Source: Rubripirellula amarantea
GTDB lineage: Bacteria > Planctomycetota > Planctomycetia > Pirellulales > Pirellulaceae
NCBI RefSeq assembly: GCF_007859865.1
Contig: NZ_SJPI01000001.1
Span: 1,488,001-1,552,000 of the forward strand
Direction: 5' to 3'
Length of the DNA: 64,000 nucleotides
Numbering within the stretch: the first letter of the stretch is position 1; every line of letters begins with the position of its first letter. A program made the translations under genes and the position numbers. A model generated the notes under the pieces. It was not told the DNA's origin. It made no database searches and saw only the letters and a list, made by a program, of their open reading frames with translations. Positions 8,250 to 15,912 of the stretch are shown here, piece after piece.

Positions 8250-9368
8250 ATGAAAATCGTTTGTCAACGCGAATCTCTGACCAGCGCCTTTGCACTCGCA
8301 GCAAGCATTGCTCCGTCACGATCACCGAAAGAAATTCTTCAAAACGTGAAGGTGACCGCCGCTGGTAGCAAGCTGACGCTGATGGCCACGGACATGGAAG
8401 TCGGCATTCGGTTGGAACTTGAAGACGGTGTGGAAGTTGAAACCGAAGGAACCGCGTTGCTGCCAGTGGGACGCACGATGGCAATCCTTCGCGAAAGCAA
8501 TGACGAAACCCTCACGATCGAAACGGACGATTCGGGAATTCGGATCACGGGCTCTCGCAGCAAGTTCCGTTTGCCGGGAAGCAACCCCGATGAATTTCCT
8601 GCCGTCGCTGGCTTCGAAGAAGACAAGTATCACGTCGTTCCAACGCGTCTGTTCCGCGAAATGGTCAAGCGAACCGTTTTCGCTACGGATCCAGAAAGCA
8701 GCCGTTACGCACTCGGCGGAGTGCTTTTGGAAATGGACGAGTCGAGTGTTACGGCGGTAGGCACCGACGGACGTCGTTTGGCTCGCATGGAGGGCACGGG
8801 TGAAGCCATAGGCGGACACCAAACCACAGGTATGACCACGATCGTGCCCACTCGAGCGATCCAGTTGATGGAGCGGGCTGTTAGCGACAAGGAAGAAACG
8901 GTAGACGTCGCTGCCCGCAATAACGACCTTTTGGTTCGAACAAGTCGAGCGGTAATTTATTCCCGATTGGTCGAAGGACGTTATCCCAATTGGCGACAAG
9001 TGTTACCCAACCGTACCGATGCTATTCAACTTGATATGACGGTTGGACCGTTGTTTGCCGCACTTCGACAAGCAGCCATCGTGACGGATATGGAAAGCCG
9101 AGGAATCGACTTTACGTTTGCCGACGGAACGCTGAAGCTAGAAGCCAGCACGGCCGAGATTGGTGAGTCGCAGATTGAATTGCCAATCGCTTACGATGGC
9201 GAACCGATCACGTTGACGATGGACCACCGCTATCTAGCCGACTTCTGTAAGGTGCTCGACAACGAGACCAATTTTGTCTTTGAGATTGAATCCGGATCCG
9301 CTCCCGCACTGCTGACAACAGACGATGGCTATGGATACGTGATCATGCCAATGGCTAAAGATCGCTAG
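8250..9368 (+). CDS. dnaN: DNA polymerase III beta subunit (sliding clamp)
   Basis: The processivity clamp that encircles DNA and tethers polymerase III. The start chosen is ATG 8250 (MKIVCQRESLTSAFALAASI), which matches the family N-terminus and gives 372 residues, the usual size. An upstream in-frame GTG at 8187 would add 21 residues unlike the family. Seen: MATDMEVGI, FRLPGSNPDEFP, FATDPESSRYALGGVL, AVGTDGRRLA, YPNWRQVLP and the C-terminal IMPMAKDR (the pocket-forming IMPM-R end). It is transcribed in the same direction as dnaA. Confidence 0.96.
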   Translation: MKIVCQRESLTSAFALAASIAPSRSPKEILQNVKVTAAGSKLTLMATDMEVGIRLELEDGVEVETEGTALLPVGRTMAILRESNDETLTIETDDSGIRITGSRSKFRLPGSNPDEFPAVAGFEEDKYHVVPTRLFREMVKRTVFATDPESSRYALGGVLLEMDESSVTAVGTDGRRLARMEGTGEAIGGHQTTGMTTIVPTRAIQLMERAVSDKEETVDVAARNNDLLVRTSRAVIYSRLVEGRYPNWRQVLPNRTDAIQLDMTVGPLFAALRQAAIVTDMESRGIDFTFADGTLKLEASTAEIGESQIELPIAYDGEPITLTMDHRYLADFCKVLDNETNFVFEIESGSAPALLTTDDGYGYVIMPMAKDR

Positions 9369-9386
9369 ATAGTTGTCCAGCGAGTT

Positions 9387-9415
9387 TTATCCCGGATGAT
9401 CAAGACTCGGGATAA
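9387..9415. terminator. Hairpin between convergent dnaN and aspartoacylase-like gene
   Basis: TTATCCCG (9387-9394) and CGGGATAA (9408-9415) form a perfect 8-bp stem with a 13-base loop. On the minus strand it is followed by AAAACTCG and on the plus strand by CGGGA, so there is no proper U-run; it may be a weak terminator or an RNA-end protector. The stop codon of the minus-strand gene lies in the loop. Confidence 0.35.
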
Positions 9416-10509
9416 CGGGATTCTTCGTGGTCAACGACCATCACGTTCGAAGCGAGATCCTCTACGGTCCGTTGTTCAAGGTTCTCTTCGCTTTGTCTCG
9501 ATTCACGAAGTTCGTCGGGATCGGTGTCTTTAGGTAGCTTTCCAATATGGAAAACTGGTTGGCCCGGCCCTACCGCTGGGATGGTCGTCATTCCAATGAT
9601 CACACCGTCAAACGGCGCTTCCATGATTCGGTTTTGATGACCCAACAAATCAGTATTTGTTGCTAGAGGCTGGTTGATCTCAACCACTTGGCCTGGCCGG
9701 ACATGGAACTGCAAGAATCCACCACCGTCAGCTCGAACCCACTGAGTCCGTTTTACAACGAGCTGTTGTTCAGGGATCTCTTTGGCAAAGTCGATCATGT
9801 CCAAGTGAGCCAAAACATTCTTGACGCCACGAACAGCAGTTTCCACGATGGCGGGTTCAACCTTCCAGACCTCACCGCCTTCGAGCACGATCGTGGGGCA
9901 ACCTTGTCGGCAGGCTTCTTTTCGCAAAGAACCATCAATCCCGGCTCCATCAACAATCACTTCCGTCCCGAAGTGCTTCGCAAGTGCGGCGACTCTCGGA
10001 TCGCTCATGTCGGCTCGAACATTTGGATAGTTGGTTCGACGGATCGAAGCGGTGTGCAGGTCGATCCCGAAGTCACAGCGGCCAACGATTTCAGTGAAGA
10101 TGGTATCGGCAACTCGGCTCGCCAATGATCCATTGGGGGAACCGGGAAAGCACCGATTCAAATCACGTCGATCAGGCATGTATCGGCTGTGCCTGTCGAA
10201 GGCGAGCAAATTCAAAATCGGAACCAGAATCAAGGATCCTTTTTTGAGTCGAAACTCTTTGTCGAGTATCAGCTCTCGAACCGCTCCAGTGCCATTGAGC
10301 TCATCACCATGAAGCGCAGCGGTGACAAAGACGGTGGGACCATCAACGTCGCTGCGATGAATCTGCAAGGGAATCGAAAGTGAGATACCGGAATAGCTTT
10401 CACTAACGGGCAAGAAGACTTCCGATACCTGTCCGCGCGGAATGGCTTTACCCAACCATGAATCAATCGATTTGCGAGGAGGGGATTCTTGTTTCATAGA
10501 TTCGCTCAT
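9400..10509 (-). CDS. Succinylglutamate desuccinylase/aspartoacylase-family amidohydrolase
   Basis: A 369-residue M14-like zinc hydrolase of the AstE/AspA type. Seen: HGDELNG (zinc His and Glu) at about residues 69-75, RDLNRCFPG, IDLHTA (third zinc ligand), IVLEGGE, and a C-terminal beta domain with HVRPGQVV, APFDGVIIGMTT and PVFHIGKL. Family members remove acyl or amino-acid groups from amino-acid amides. It starts 4 bp inside the end of rimK, so it belongs to the same operon and probably acts on something RimK makes or on glutamylated peptides (inference). The substrate cannot be read from sequence; aspartoacylase and AstE activities are only the family names. Confidence 0.85.
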   Translation of the reverse strand: MSESMKQESPPRKSIDSWLGKAIPRGQVSEVFLPVSESYSGISLSIPLQIHRSDVDGPTVFVTAALHGDELNGTGAVRELILDKEFRLKKGSLILVPILNLLAFDRHSRYMPDRRDLNRCFPGSPNGSLASRVADTIFTEIVGRCDFGIDLHTASIRRTNYPNVRADMSDPRVAALAKHFGTEVIVDGAGIDGSLRKEACRQGCPTIVLEGGEVWKVEPAIVETAVRGVKNVLAHLDMIDFAKEIPEQQLVVKRTQWVRADGGGFLQFHVRPGQVVEINQPLATNTDLLGHQNRIMEAPFDGVIIGMTTIPAVGPGQPVFHIGKLPKDTDPDELRESRQSEENLEQRTVEDLASNVMVVDHEESRYPES

Positions 10510-11705
10510 TGTCCCGATGACTCGATTTCTGTTTCGAGCCTACGAACTTTCGGTCGCCGTTTCTTTTGCGTCTTCTCGGGAACCATTCCTCGCATCGCTT
10601 CGAGTTTGCCAAAACACAACAAGCGGTCGTGTGGTTCAAGGGTTCGCTTGAGCCTTGGGTTAGGAATCACAACGCTACCTCGGTACAGGGTGAGGACGTT
10701 GATGTCTTGCTCTGGTAAGCCCGACTGATCAATGGTCTTGCCCACGAAATCCGATCCTTCGGGGATATGAATTTCCGTCACGCCATATCCACGACTGACG
10801 GTCAATCGTTGTCGAAGGTCAATTTCAGGAAAGGCGACCTGAGCGTTGATGTAGTCAACGATCGCACCGGCAACGTCCAGTTGAGTGCAATGTTCGATAC
10901 CTTCTAATCCCGGGGAAGAGTTGACCTCCATGATCTGAGGTCCGTCTTTTCCTTCGAGCATATCGACGCCGGAAACTCTAAGTCCCATGATTTGCGAGGC
11001 GCGAACGGCCGCATCGCGGTAGGCGGGTTCAAGAGTCACGAGTTCCGTTTTGCCGCCACGATGGACATTGCTGCGAAATTCTTGACCCTGGGCTACTCGC
11101 CGCATCGCCGCAACGACATGATCACCGACCACGAATGCGCGAACGTCACGGCCTTTGCTCTCAGCCACGAATTTTTGAATCAACACGTTTTGCCGAGTAC
11201 TTTGTAAGGTCTCGATGATCGCTTCGGCAATCTTGACGCTTTCAGCAAGAATGACACCTACGCCTTGAGTTCCTTCCAACAACTTGATGATGATCGGTGT
11301 TCCGCCAACGCGTTCGATGGCTGGTAACACGTCCTTTTTCTCGCGAACAAAGGTCGTTTGTGGAATACCGATTTGATGGCGGCTGAGGATTTGCAAACAC
11401 CGTAGCTTGTCACGAGAGTTCGCGATGCCGCTTGAGGATGCCGTAGTGAACACATCCATTTGTTCAAATTGACGAACAACGGCGGTACCGAAGTAAGTGA
11501 CCGAGTTGCCGATACGCGGAATGATTGCGTCGTAATGTGAAAGATGTTTGGATCGAAAGTAGAGGTCGGGTTCACCCTCTTCTAGATCGATAGAGAAACG
11601 CAACGTGTCCAATACTTTTACAGAGTGACCACGCTTTTTTGCGGCCTCTCGTAAACGCTTCGAGCTGTAGCAGTTTGCGCTTCTTGAAAGGATCGCTAAT
11701 TTCAT
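10506..11705 (-). CDS. rimK: RimK-type ATP-grasp ligase with C-terminal RCK_C-like domain
   Basis: RimK joins glutamates to the C-terminus of ribosomal protein S6 and can make poly-alpha-glutamate. Seen: an N-terminal preATP-grasp region, ATP-grasp motifs GTPIIIKLLEGTQGVGV, DVRAFVVGDHVVAAMRR and GVDMLEGKDGPQIMEVNSSPG. Typical RimK is about 300 residues. This one is 399: after the ATP-grasp core come ~95 residues with EIHIPEGSDFVGKTI and HDRLLCFGK, which look like a TrkA-C/RCK_C ligand-binding domain, and a basic end (KTQKKRRPKVRRL). ATG start at 11705 has AAGAAG upstream. It overlaps the aspartoacylase-like gene by 4 bp and lies 96 bp after the RimB-type protease gene, giving one probable operon. 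Confidence 0.88.
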   Translation of the reverse strand: MKLAILSRSANCYSSKRLREAAKKRGHSVKVLDTLRFSIDLEEGEPDLYFRSKHLSHYDAIIPRIGNSVTYFGTAVVRQFEQMDVFTTASSSGIANSRDKLRCLQILSRHQIGIPQTTFVREKKDVLPAIERVGGTPIIIKLLEGTQGVGVILAESVKIAEAIIETLQSTRQNVLIQKFVAESKGRDVRAFVVGDHVVAAMRRVAQGQEFRSNVHRGGKTELVTLEPAYRDAAVRASQIMGLRVSGVDMLEGKDGPQIMEVNSSPGLEGIEHCTQLDVAGAIVDYINAQVAFPEIDLRQRLTVSRGYGVTEIHIPEGSDFVGKTIDQSGLPEQDINVLTLYRGSVVIPNPRLKRTLEPHDRLLCFGKLEAMRGMVPEKTQKKRRPKVRRLETEIESSGQ

Positions 11706-11801
11706 GAGATACTTCTTTGCAGGTGACCAAGACGAGTCACACAGGGAGAGTCGCGATTTGGTGAGGAAGAAAGTTCGAGAGACGGGGTGGAAAGAGCGTT
11801 G

Positions 11802-12386
11802 CTATTTGGGTTTGGGATCACCGGTAGGCGAGCGTCGTCTTGACCGACCTGGCCGTGGACCAAAGAACGATTGAGCGGGATCGACAAGCATTCGACCTCG
11901 AATCGCCTCTCGACCGATAAGCATGCGAAAGCCCATCAAACTTCGATCGGCAAGGGTCAAGTCGACATCCCAAGTATCGCCCATCCAGCTTACCGGAGTT
12001 CGAATGACAAACCGCTCCGACGACTCACCACTACTGCTGCGGATGTTTCGGATATCAAGCACCTTCGCCTGACACGTGATGACAAAGTCATCGCGACGTT
12101 GGATGGGGTGGACCTGAAAACGCACGTGTTGTTCGCCATCGACCATGAATGGCTCGATTTCAAACGCATGCAAACTAGAAGATCTCGCCCCGGTATCTAT
12201 TTTGGCCTTGGTGCGTCTGACCCCAAGCGCGGGCAAACTGATCCATTCTCGCCATCCGATGACGACTAATGGCGTTTGGGAATCGATTTGGCGATCTGAA
12301 GATGTCAAAATAGATAAGAAATCGAGGGAGTAAATGGCGCCAAGTGTCCTTATATTTAGCTTCCTCACCGACTTTACTAAACCCAC
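11802..12386 (-). CDS. RimK-associated (RimB-type) retropepsin-like protease
   Basis: A 194-residue protein of the family annotated as ATP-dependent zinc protease (PF05618-type). Seen: VIGWREWISLPALGV, the Asp-Thr-Gly-Ala active-site-like KIDTGARSSSLHAF, MLIGREAIRGRMLVDPAQSF, then a basic, disordered end. Family knowledge: such proteins are encoded beside rimK and are thought to act on or modulate its product. The first ~35 residues are not typical of the family, so the start may lie further in. It is the first gene of the RimK operon. Zinc dependence is in the family name only; no zinc motif is visible, and the DTG motif points to an aspartic-protease-like fold. Confidence 0.8.
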   Translation of the reverse strand: MGLVKSVRKLNIRTLGAIYSLDFLSILTSSDRQIDSQTPLVVIGWREWISLPALGVRRTKAKIDTGARSSSLHAFEIEPFMVDGEQHVRFQVHPIQRRDDFVITCQAKVLDIRNIRSSSGESSERFVIRTPVSWMGDTWDVDLTLADRSLMGFRMLIGREAIRGRMLVDPAQSFFGPRPGRSRRRSPTGDPKPK

Positions 12387-12461
12387 CTGCGGAATTTGGC
12401 AAAGCCTTTTTGAGCTCTGTTTTCCTCAACCACCTGACTCACCCCATCCGGCAAAGGCATC

Positions 12462-12809
12462 GTGGCAAAGTCGTATTCTAAAAAAATTGAAGCCGCGAAA
12501 GTGGCGGAAGACCGGCCCCAGGTCCGTCGAATTGGTTCATTAGTGAATCAATTGATGGCCCGTCGGGGTTACGCCCAGGTCTTTGCCGGTGAAGAAATAC
12601 TACGGTCTCTTATTTCCGAAACGGGTCCAGAAGTCGGCAATGGCTGTTCCGTGGGGAAGCTCAAGGCGGGTGTCCTGCACGTTTACGTTACGGACTCGGC
12701 AACACTCCAGGAACTAAACTTTCGAAAACGAGGAATTCTCAAACGATTGCAAAAGGATCTTCCCGATAGCAAGGTCACTGATATTCGTTTCAGGATTCAA
12801 GCCTCGTGA
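12462..12809 (+). CDS. DciA-like (DUF721) protein
   Basis: A 115-residue protein of the DUF721/DciA type: an N-terminal basic helix region with RRIGSLVNQLMARRGYAQ, then a KH-like domain with LKAGVLHVYVTDSATLQEL and ILKRLQKDLPDSKVTDIRFRI. Family knowledge: DciA is the ancestral loader or operator of the DnaB replicative helicase in bacteria without DnaC/DnaI. It lies 3 kb from dnaN and 4.7 kb from dnaA. The GTG start at 12462 has AAAGG upstream. Its stop overlaps the tag start by 4 bp (GTGA). Confidence 0.75.
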   Translation: MAKSYSKKIEAAKVAEDRPQVRRIGSLVNQLMARRGYAQVFAGEEILRSLISETGPEVGNGCSVGKLKAGVLHVYVTDSATLQELNFRKRGILKRLQKDLPDSKVTDIRFRIQAS

Positions 12810-13456
12810 ACGAGTCCAAAGACAGGCGGAATGTATCGTCCAGCCGGGACGTGCATTCCGAACCGGACGGCGTTCCCCGTTGTTGGTGGTGCGGAACTGA
12901 CCCTCTCTACAGAGCGTACCACGATGACGAATGGGGACTTCCTGTTGTTGACGATCGGGGCCTGTTCGAAAAAATTTGCCTGGAAGGTTTTCAATCAGGT
13001 TTGTCTTGGATCACGGTTTTGAAAAAGCGTCACGCTTTTCGGAAAGCGTTTAAAAACTTTGATCACAAAAAACTCGTCAAGTTCAACGATGCCGATATCG
13101 AGCGTCTGGTTCTCAACGCGGACATCATTCGGCATCGGGGGAAAATCAAGTCGGTAATCAACAATGCCGACCGAGCGATTCAGACGATCAATGATCACGG
13201 GTCCCTAGCATCTTTCCTGTGGCAATTCGAACCGAAAACTCATCGATCGCCACGTTCCAAAAATGAAGTCGCCGCGACGAGTCCCGAATCCACCGCCATG
13301 AGTAAGGCGCTTAAGAAGAACGGTTGGACCTTCGTAGGACCGACAACGTGTTACGCCCTAATGCAGGCGATGGGAATGGTCAACGATCACCTTCCCGAAT
13401 GCCATGCGTGGCCCGTTGTTGAACAGGCGCGAGCAGCACTACCGAGGCCTAGATGA
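12806..13456 (+). CDS. tag: DNA-3-methyladenine glycosylase I
   Basis: Base-excision repair glycosylase that removes 3-methyladenine. Seen: RCWWCGTDPLYRAYHDDEWG at the start of the domain (zinc Cys and catalytic Glu region), LFEKICLEGFQSGLSWITVL, FVGPTTCYALMQAMGMVNDH and ECHAW (zinc ligands His/Cys near the end). The length, 216 residues, is slightly over the usual ~190 because of a ~25-residue leader. The GTG start overlaps the dciA-like stop by 4 bp. All key motifs are intact. Confidence 0.92.
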   Translation: MNESKDRRNVSSSRDVHSEPDGVPRCWWCGTDPLYRAYHDDEWGLPVVDDRGLFEKICLEGFQSGLSWITVLKKRHAFRKAFKNFDHKKLVKFNDADIERLVLNADIIRHRGKIKSVINNADRAIQTINDHGSLASFLWQFEPKTHRSPRSKNEVAATSPESTAMSKALKKNGWTFVGPTTCYALMQAMGMVNDHLPECHAWPVVEQARAALPRPR

Positions 13457-13470
13457 TTGAGCCGGCCTGA

Positions 13471-15096
13471 TCACTTGCCTTTAGGACGCGTTAAGTCGGT
13501 ATAGGGAGACGATTCAAAGATAGGATCGTCGGACACTCTAGGATCTTTGGTCCGATGAAGTTCCTCCATTAAGCGAAGGTGAAGTTTGTTTCGCGTTTCC
13601 TGATGTTCCAACTTCGAAGCTAAGTTCACCATGCAATCAGGATCAGATTTCACGTTGTACAGTTCGAATTCTGGCAACTTACCTACCGCATAGTCGAACG
13701 ACTTTGGATCTTGTCGTCGGTGCGTGATAATCCATGCTTTGGTAGGGCTGGCGTCCATGTCTCCGAAACCGGCAAAAGTGTTCTCGGTAAGTGCTTCTTG
13801 AAAGTCGTCTGCTTTACTCAATTCACCCGGTTCTCCGTACCCAGGAGCCGTTCCCATGGGCCAACGATCGGGTTCAAAGTTGACGACATAAAGATACTCG
13901 TCTGTGCGAATAGCCCGTTGCGGGTAAGGCTTGTTCCCAATCCGCGCGTGATCAACATGTCGTTCACGTCCAGTAAACACAGCATCTCGTTCAGGGATAA
14001 CCTGCCCCGCCTGTTCGCTCTTGAAGATGGGAACCAACGAAGTGGCGGTCATTGTGTCCGGGATCTCAACGTCGGATACTTCCAAAAACGTCGTCGCCAA
14101 ATCGGGCAACGAAACGAAATCATCGATTACTCGTCCAGGATTGCTGATTCTTTCCGGCCAACGGATAGCAAGAGGCACATGTGTGCCCATGTCGTAGAGG
14201 TTGCACTTGCCACGAGACACACCGGGCATACCATGGTCGCCGCTAACGACGAGAATGGTATTCTTGTCGAGACCTAACCGAGTCATCTCTTCCATGATCA
14301 CACCAAGGCCTGCATCAAACGCCTGGACTTCGCCAAGGTAATCGGCAAAGTCCTCGCGGATGGTTGGCACGTCGGGTAGGTACTTGGGCAACTTGCCTTT
14401 CAGCGAATCGGGGTCGATGCCCCACAGAGCTTTGCCGCTGCCGGCAATCCACTTTCGGTGGCAATTGGTGGGGCCAAACCAGTAACAAAACGGTTGATCA
14501 CCATCAAGTTTTCCGTTCCCATCCGCATCAACAAACGACAAAAAGTTCTGTCGAACTTCATCGTACAATTGTTTCTTTGCGGCTTCATGGTCGTCAGACT
14601 TCATCGCTGTTTGCGAAAAGGCGTTGAACTTGCGACCGGCGCTGTTGAACCCCGTGGCCTTTCCACCGTGGGGAGCATCGGCCGGTGTACCGGGGCTCCA
14701 AACCTTGTAGGTATGTCCGATGCGGTAGCCCGCGTCCTTCATCAATAGCGGATACGAAGGCGACGAAAAGTCCCAGATAGCCCCGCGCAAAATCGCACCT
14801 CGACCGCAACGCCAAAAGTGTTGACCCGAAAGCAACGAACTACGACAGGGAGTGCACGAGGGCGCGCTGACGAAAGCGCGAGTGAACAGAAGTCCTTCTG
14901 AGGCGACACGATCGAAGTGAGGCGTTGATACTGCATCGCTTATCCCTCCTGGATTTAGATCCGCATAGGCGCCAGCGTAGCGACCCCAATCATCGGCAAA
15001 GGCCATGATGACATTAGGCCGATCATCAGCTCGGGTATGCCCGCTAAGGACACCAAAAACTACCAACAATAAGAACAAAATTCTGGACACGATCAC
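13471..15096 (-). CDS. Secreted sulfatase (type I, formylglycine-dependent)
   Basis: A 541-residue sulfatase with an N-terminal signal peptide (about 23 residues, ending TRA-DD). Seen: the metal-binding start PNVIMAFADDWG, the formylglycine signature SCTPCRSSLLSG with modifiable Cys81, VVSGDHGMPG (metal/active-site region) and the C-terminal ELYNVKSDPDCMVNLA typical of the family. Such enzymes remove sulfate from organic sulfate esters, often algal polysaccharides; planctomycetes of marine origin carry many. A formylglycine-generating enzyme is required and not in the window. The substrate cannot be assigned. It is divergent from the yceH-like gene with 113 bp between starts. Confidence 0.93.
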   Translation of the reverse strand: MIVSRILFLLLVVFGVLSGHTRADDRPNVIMAFADDWGRYAGAYADLNPGGISDAVSTPHFDRVASEGLLFTRAFVSAPSCTPCRSSLLSGQHFWRCGRGAILRGAIWDFSSPSYPLLMKDAGYRIGHTYKVWSPGTPADAPHGGKATGFNSAGRKFNAFSQTAMKSDDHEAAKKQLYDEVRQNFLSFVDADGNGKLDGDQPFCYWFGPTNCHRKWIAGSGKALWGIDPDSLKGKLPKYLPDVPTIREDFADYLGEVQAFDAGLGVIMEEMTRLGLDKNTILVVSGDHGMPGVSRGKCNLYDMGTHVPLAIRWPERISNPGRVIDDFVSLPDLATTFLEVSDVEIPDTMTATSLVPIFKSEQAGQVIPERDAVFTGRERHVDHARIGNKPYPQRAIRTDEYLYVVNFEPDRWPMGTAPGYGEPGELSKADDFQEALTENTFAGFGDMDASPTKAWIITHRRQDPKSFDYAVGKLPEFELYNVKSDPDCMVNLASKLEHQETRNKLHLRLMEELHRTKDPRVSDDPIFESSPYTDLTRPKGK

Positions 15097-15209
15097 CTAG
15101 CCCCGAGAAGAGACGCACGAGAGTAAGATACAAACGCAAAACGTGTGAACTAACTTAACGCATTTTGAACTATGGATTGGAACCTTCATCAAATTAGGCG
15201 AGTGATAAA

Positions 15210-15908
15210 ATGAGCGAGACAACGGATGATGAACCACGCAAGGCAAAACCACTGTCCGCAGCGGCACGGCGTATTCTCGGAGTATTGGTCGAGAAAGCCA
15301 AAACGACCCCGGACAACTATCCATTGACTTTGGCATCGGTCATCAGTGGCAGTAACCAAAAATCTAATCGTTCACCGCAGATGGACCTCGACGATGAAGA
15401 CGCATTGCTGGCGTTGGACGAATTGCGAGAAGCCGGCGCAGCACGCGAAGTTCAAGGCAGCGGACGGGCTACGAAGTATCGACATGCGGCTTATGAATGG
15501 CTCGGCGTCGACGCGCCGGAATCGGCGGTGATGACTGAGCTATTGCTTAGAGGTCCCCAGACGCTCGGTGAGCTGCGAACCCGCGCGTCGCGGATGTATG
15601 CATTCGACAATTTGCAAGCTGTCGAGTCCGTGGTCAACCAACTAATAGAAAAAGATTTAGTGGAAGCCCTCACTCCGCCGGGACGCGGACAAACGTTTGC
15701 CCATAAACTGTATCCGCCGCAGGAAAGGCAATACTTGGTTGCCAAGGTCGAAAAGAAGGCAGCCGCCGAAACCACGGCTGATACTTCGACTTCCGTGTCC
15801 GAGGCTGCTCCGGCGAAGTCTCAAGTTGACAAATTGCTCGAACGCCTCGACACGGTCAATGAACGCATTGATGTGCTAGAAAAACGAATCGCTGAACTGG
15901 AACAATGA
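15210..15908 (+). CDS. YceH family protein (DUF480)
   Basis: A 232-residue protein of the YceH family, a double winged-helix fold with no settled function. Seen: RRILGVLVEKAKTTPDNYPL, SGSNQKSNRSPQMDLDD, LLLRGPQTLGELRTRASRMY and the linker to the second winged helix. After a Lys/Ala/Thr-rich spacer the C-terminus (about residues 205-232) is a short coiled coil (LLERLDTVNERIDVLEKRI) that would support oligomerisation. It stops 4 bp before the calcineurin-LamG gene, so the two may be co-transcribed, although their functions do not obviously connect. Confidence 0.88.
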   Translation: MSETTDDEPRKAKPLSAAARRILGVLVEKAKTTPDNYPLTLASVISGSNQKSNRSPQMDLDDEDALLALDELREAGAAREVQGSGRATKYRHAAYEWLGVDAPESAVMTELLLRGPQTLGELRTRASRMYAFDNLQAVESVVNQLIEKDLVEALTPPGRGQTFAHKLYPPQERQYLVAKVEKKAAAETTADTSTSVSEAAPAKSQVDKLLERLDTVNERIDVLEKRIAELEQ

Positions 15909-15912
15909 TCTA

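Noticed and set aside
8322-8999. 225-residue minus-strand frame inside dnaN
   Set aside because: Antisense to a well-conserved dnaN; no fold or start site.
10140-10170. Short TTCAAATC match to a tRNA T-arm
   Set aside because: Lies within the aspartoacylase-like gene and no acceptor stem or anticodon arm is found around it; no tRNA or rRNA gene is visible in the window.
13711-14277. 188-residue plus-strand frame
   Set aside because: Antisense to the sulfatase gene and without any motif.
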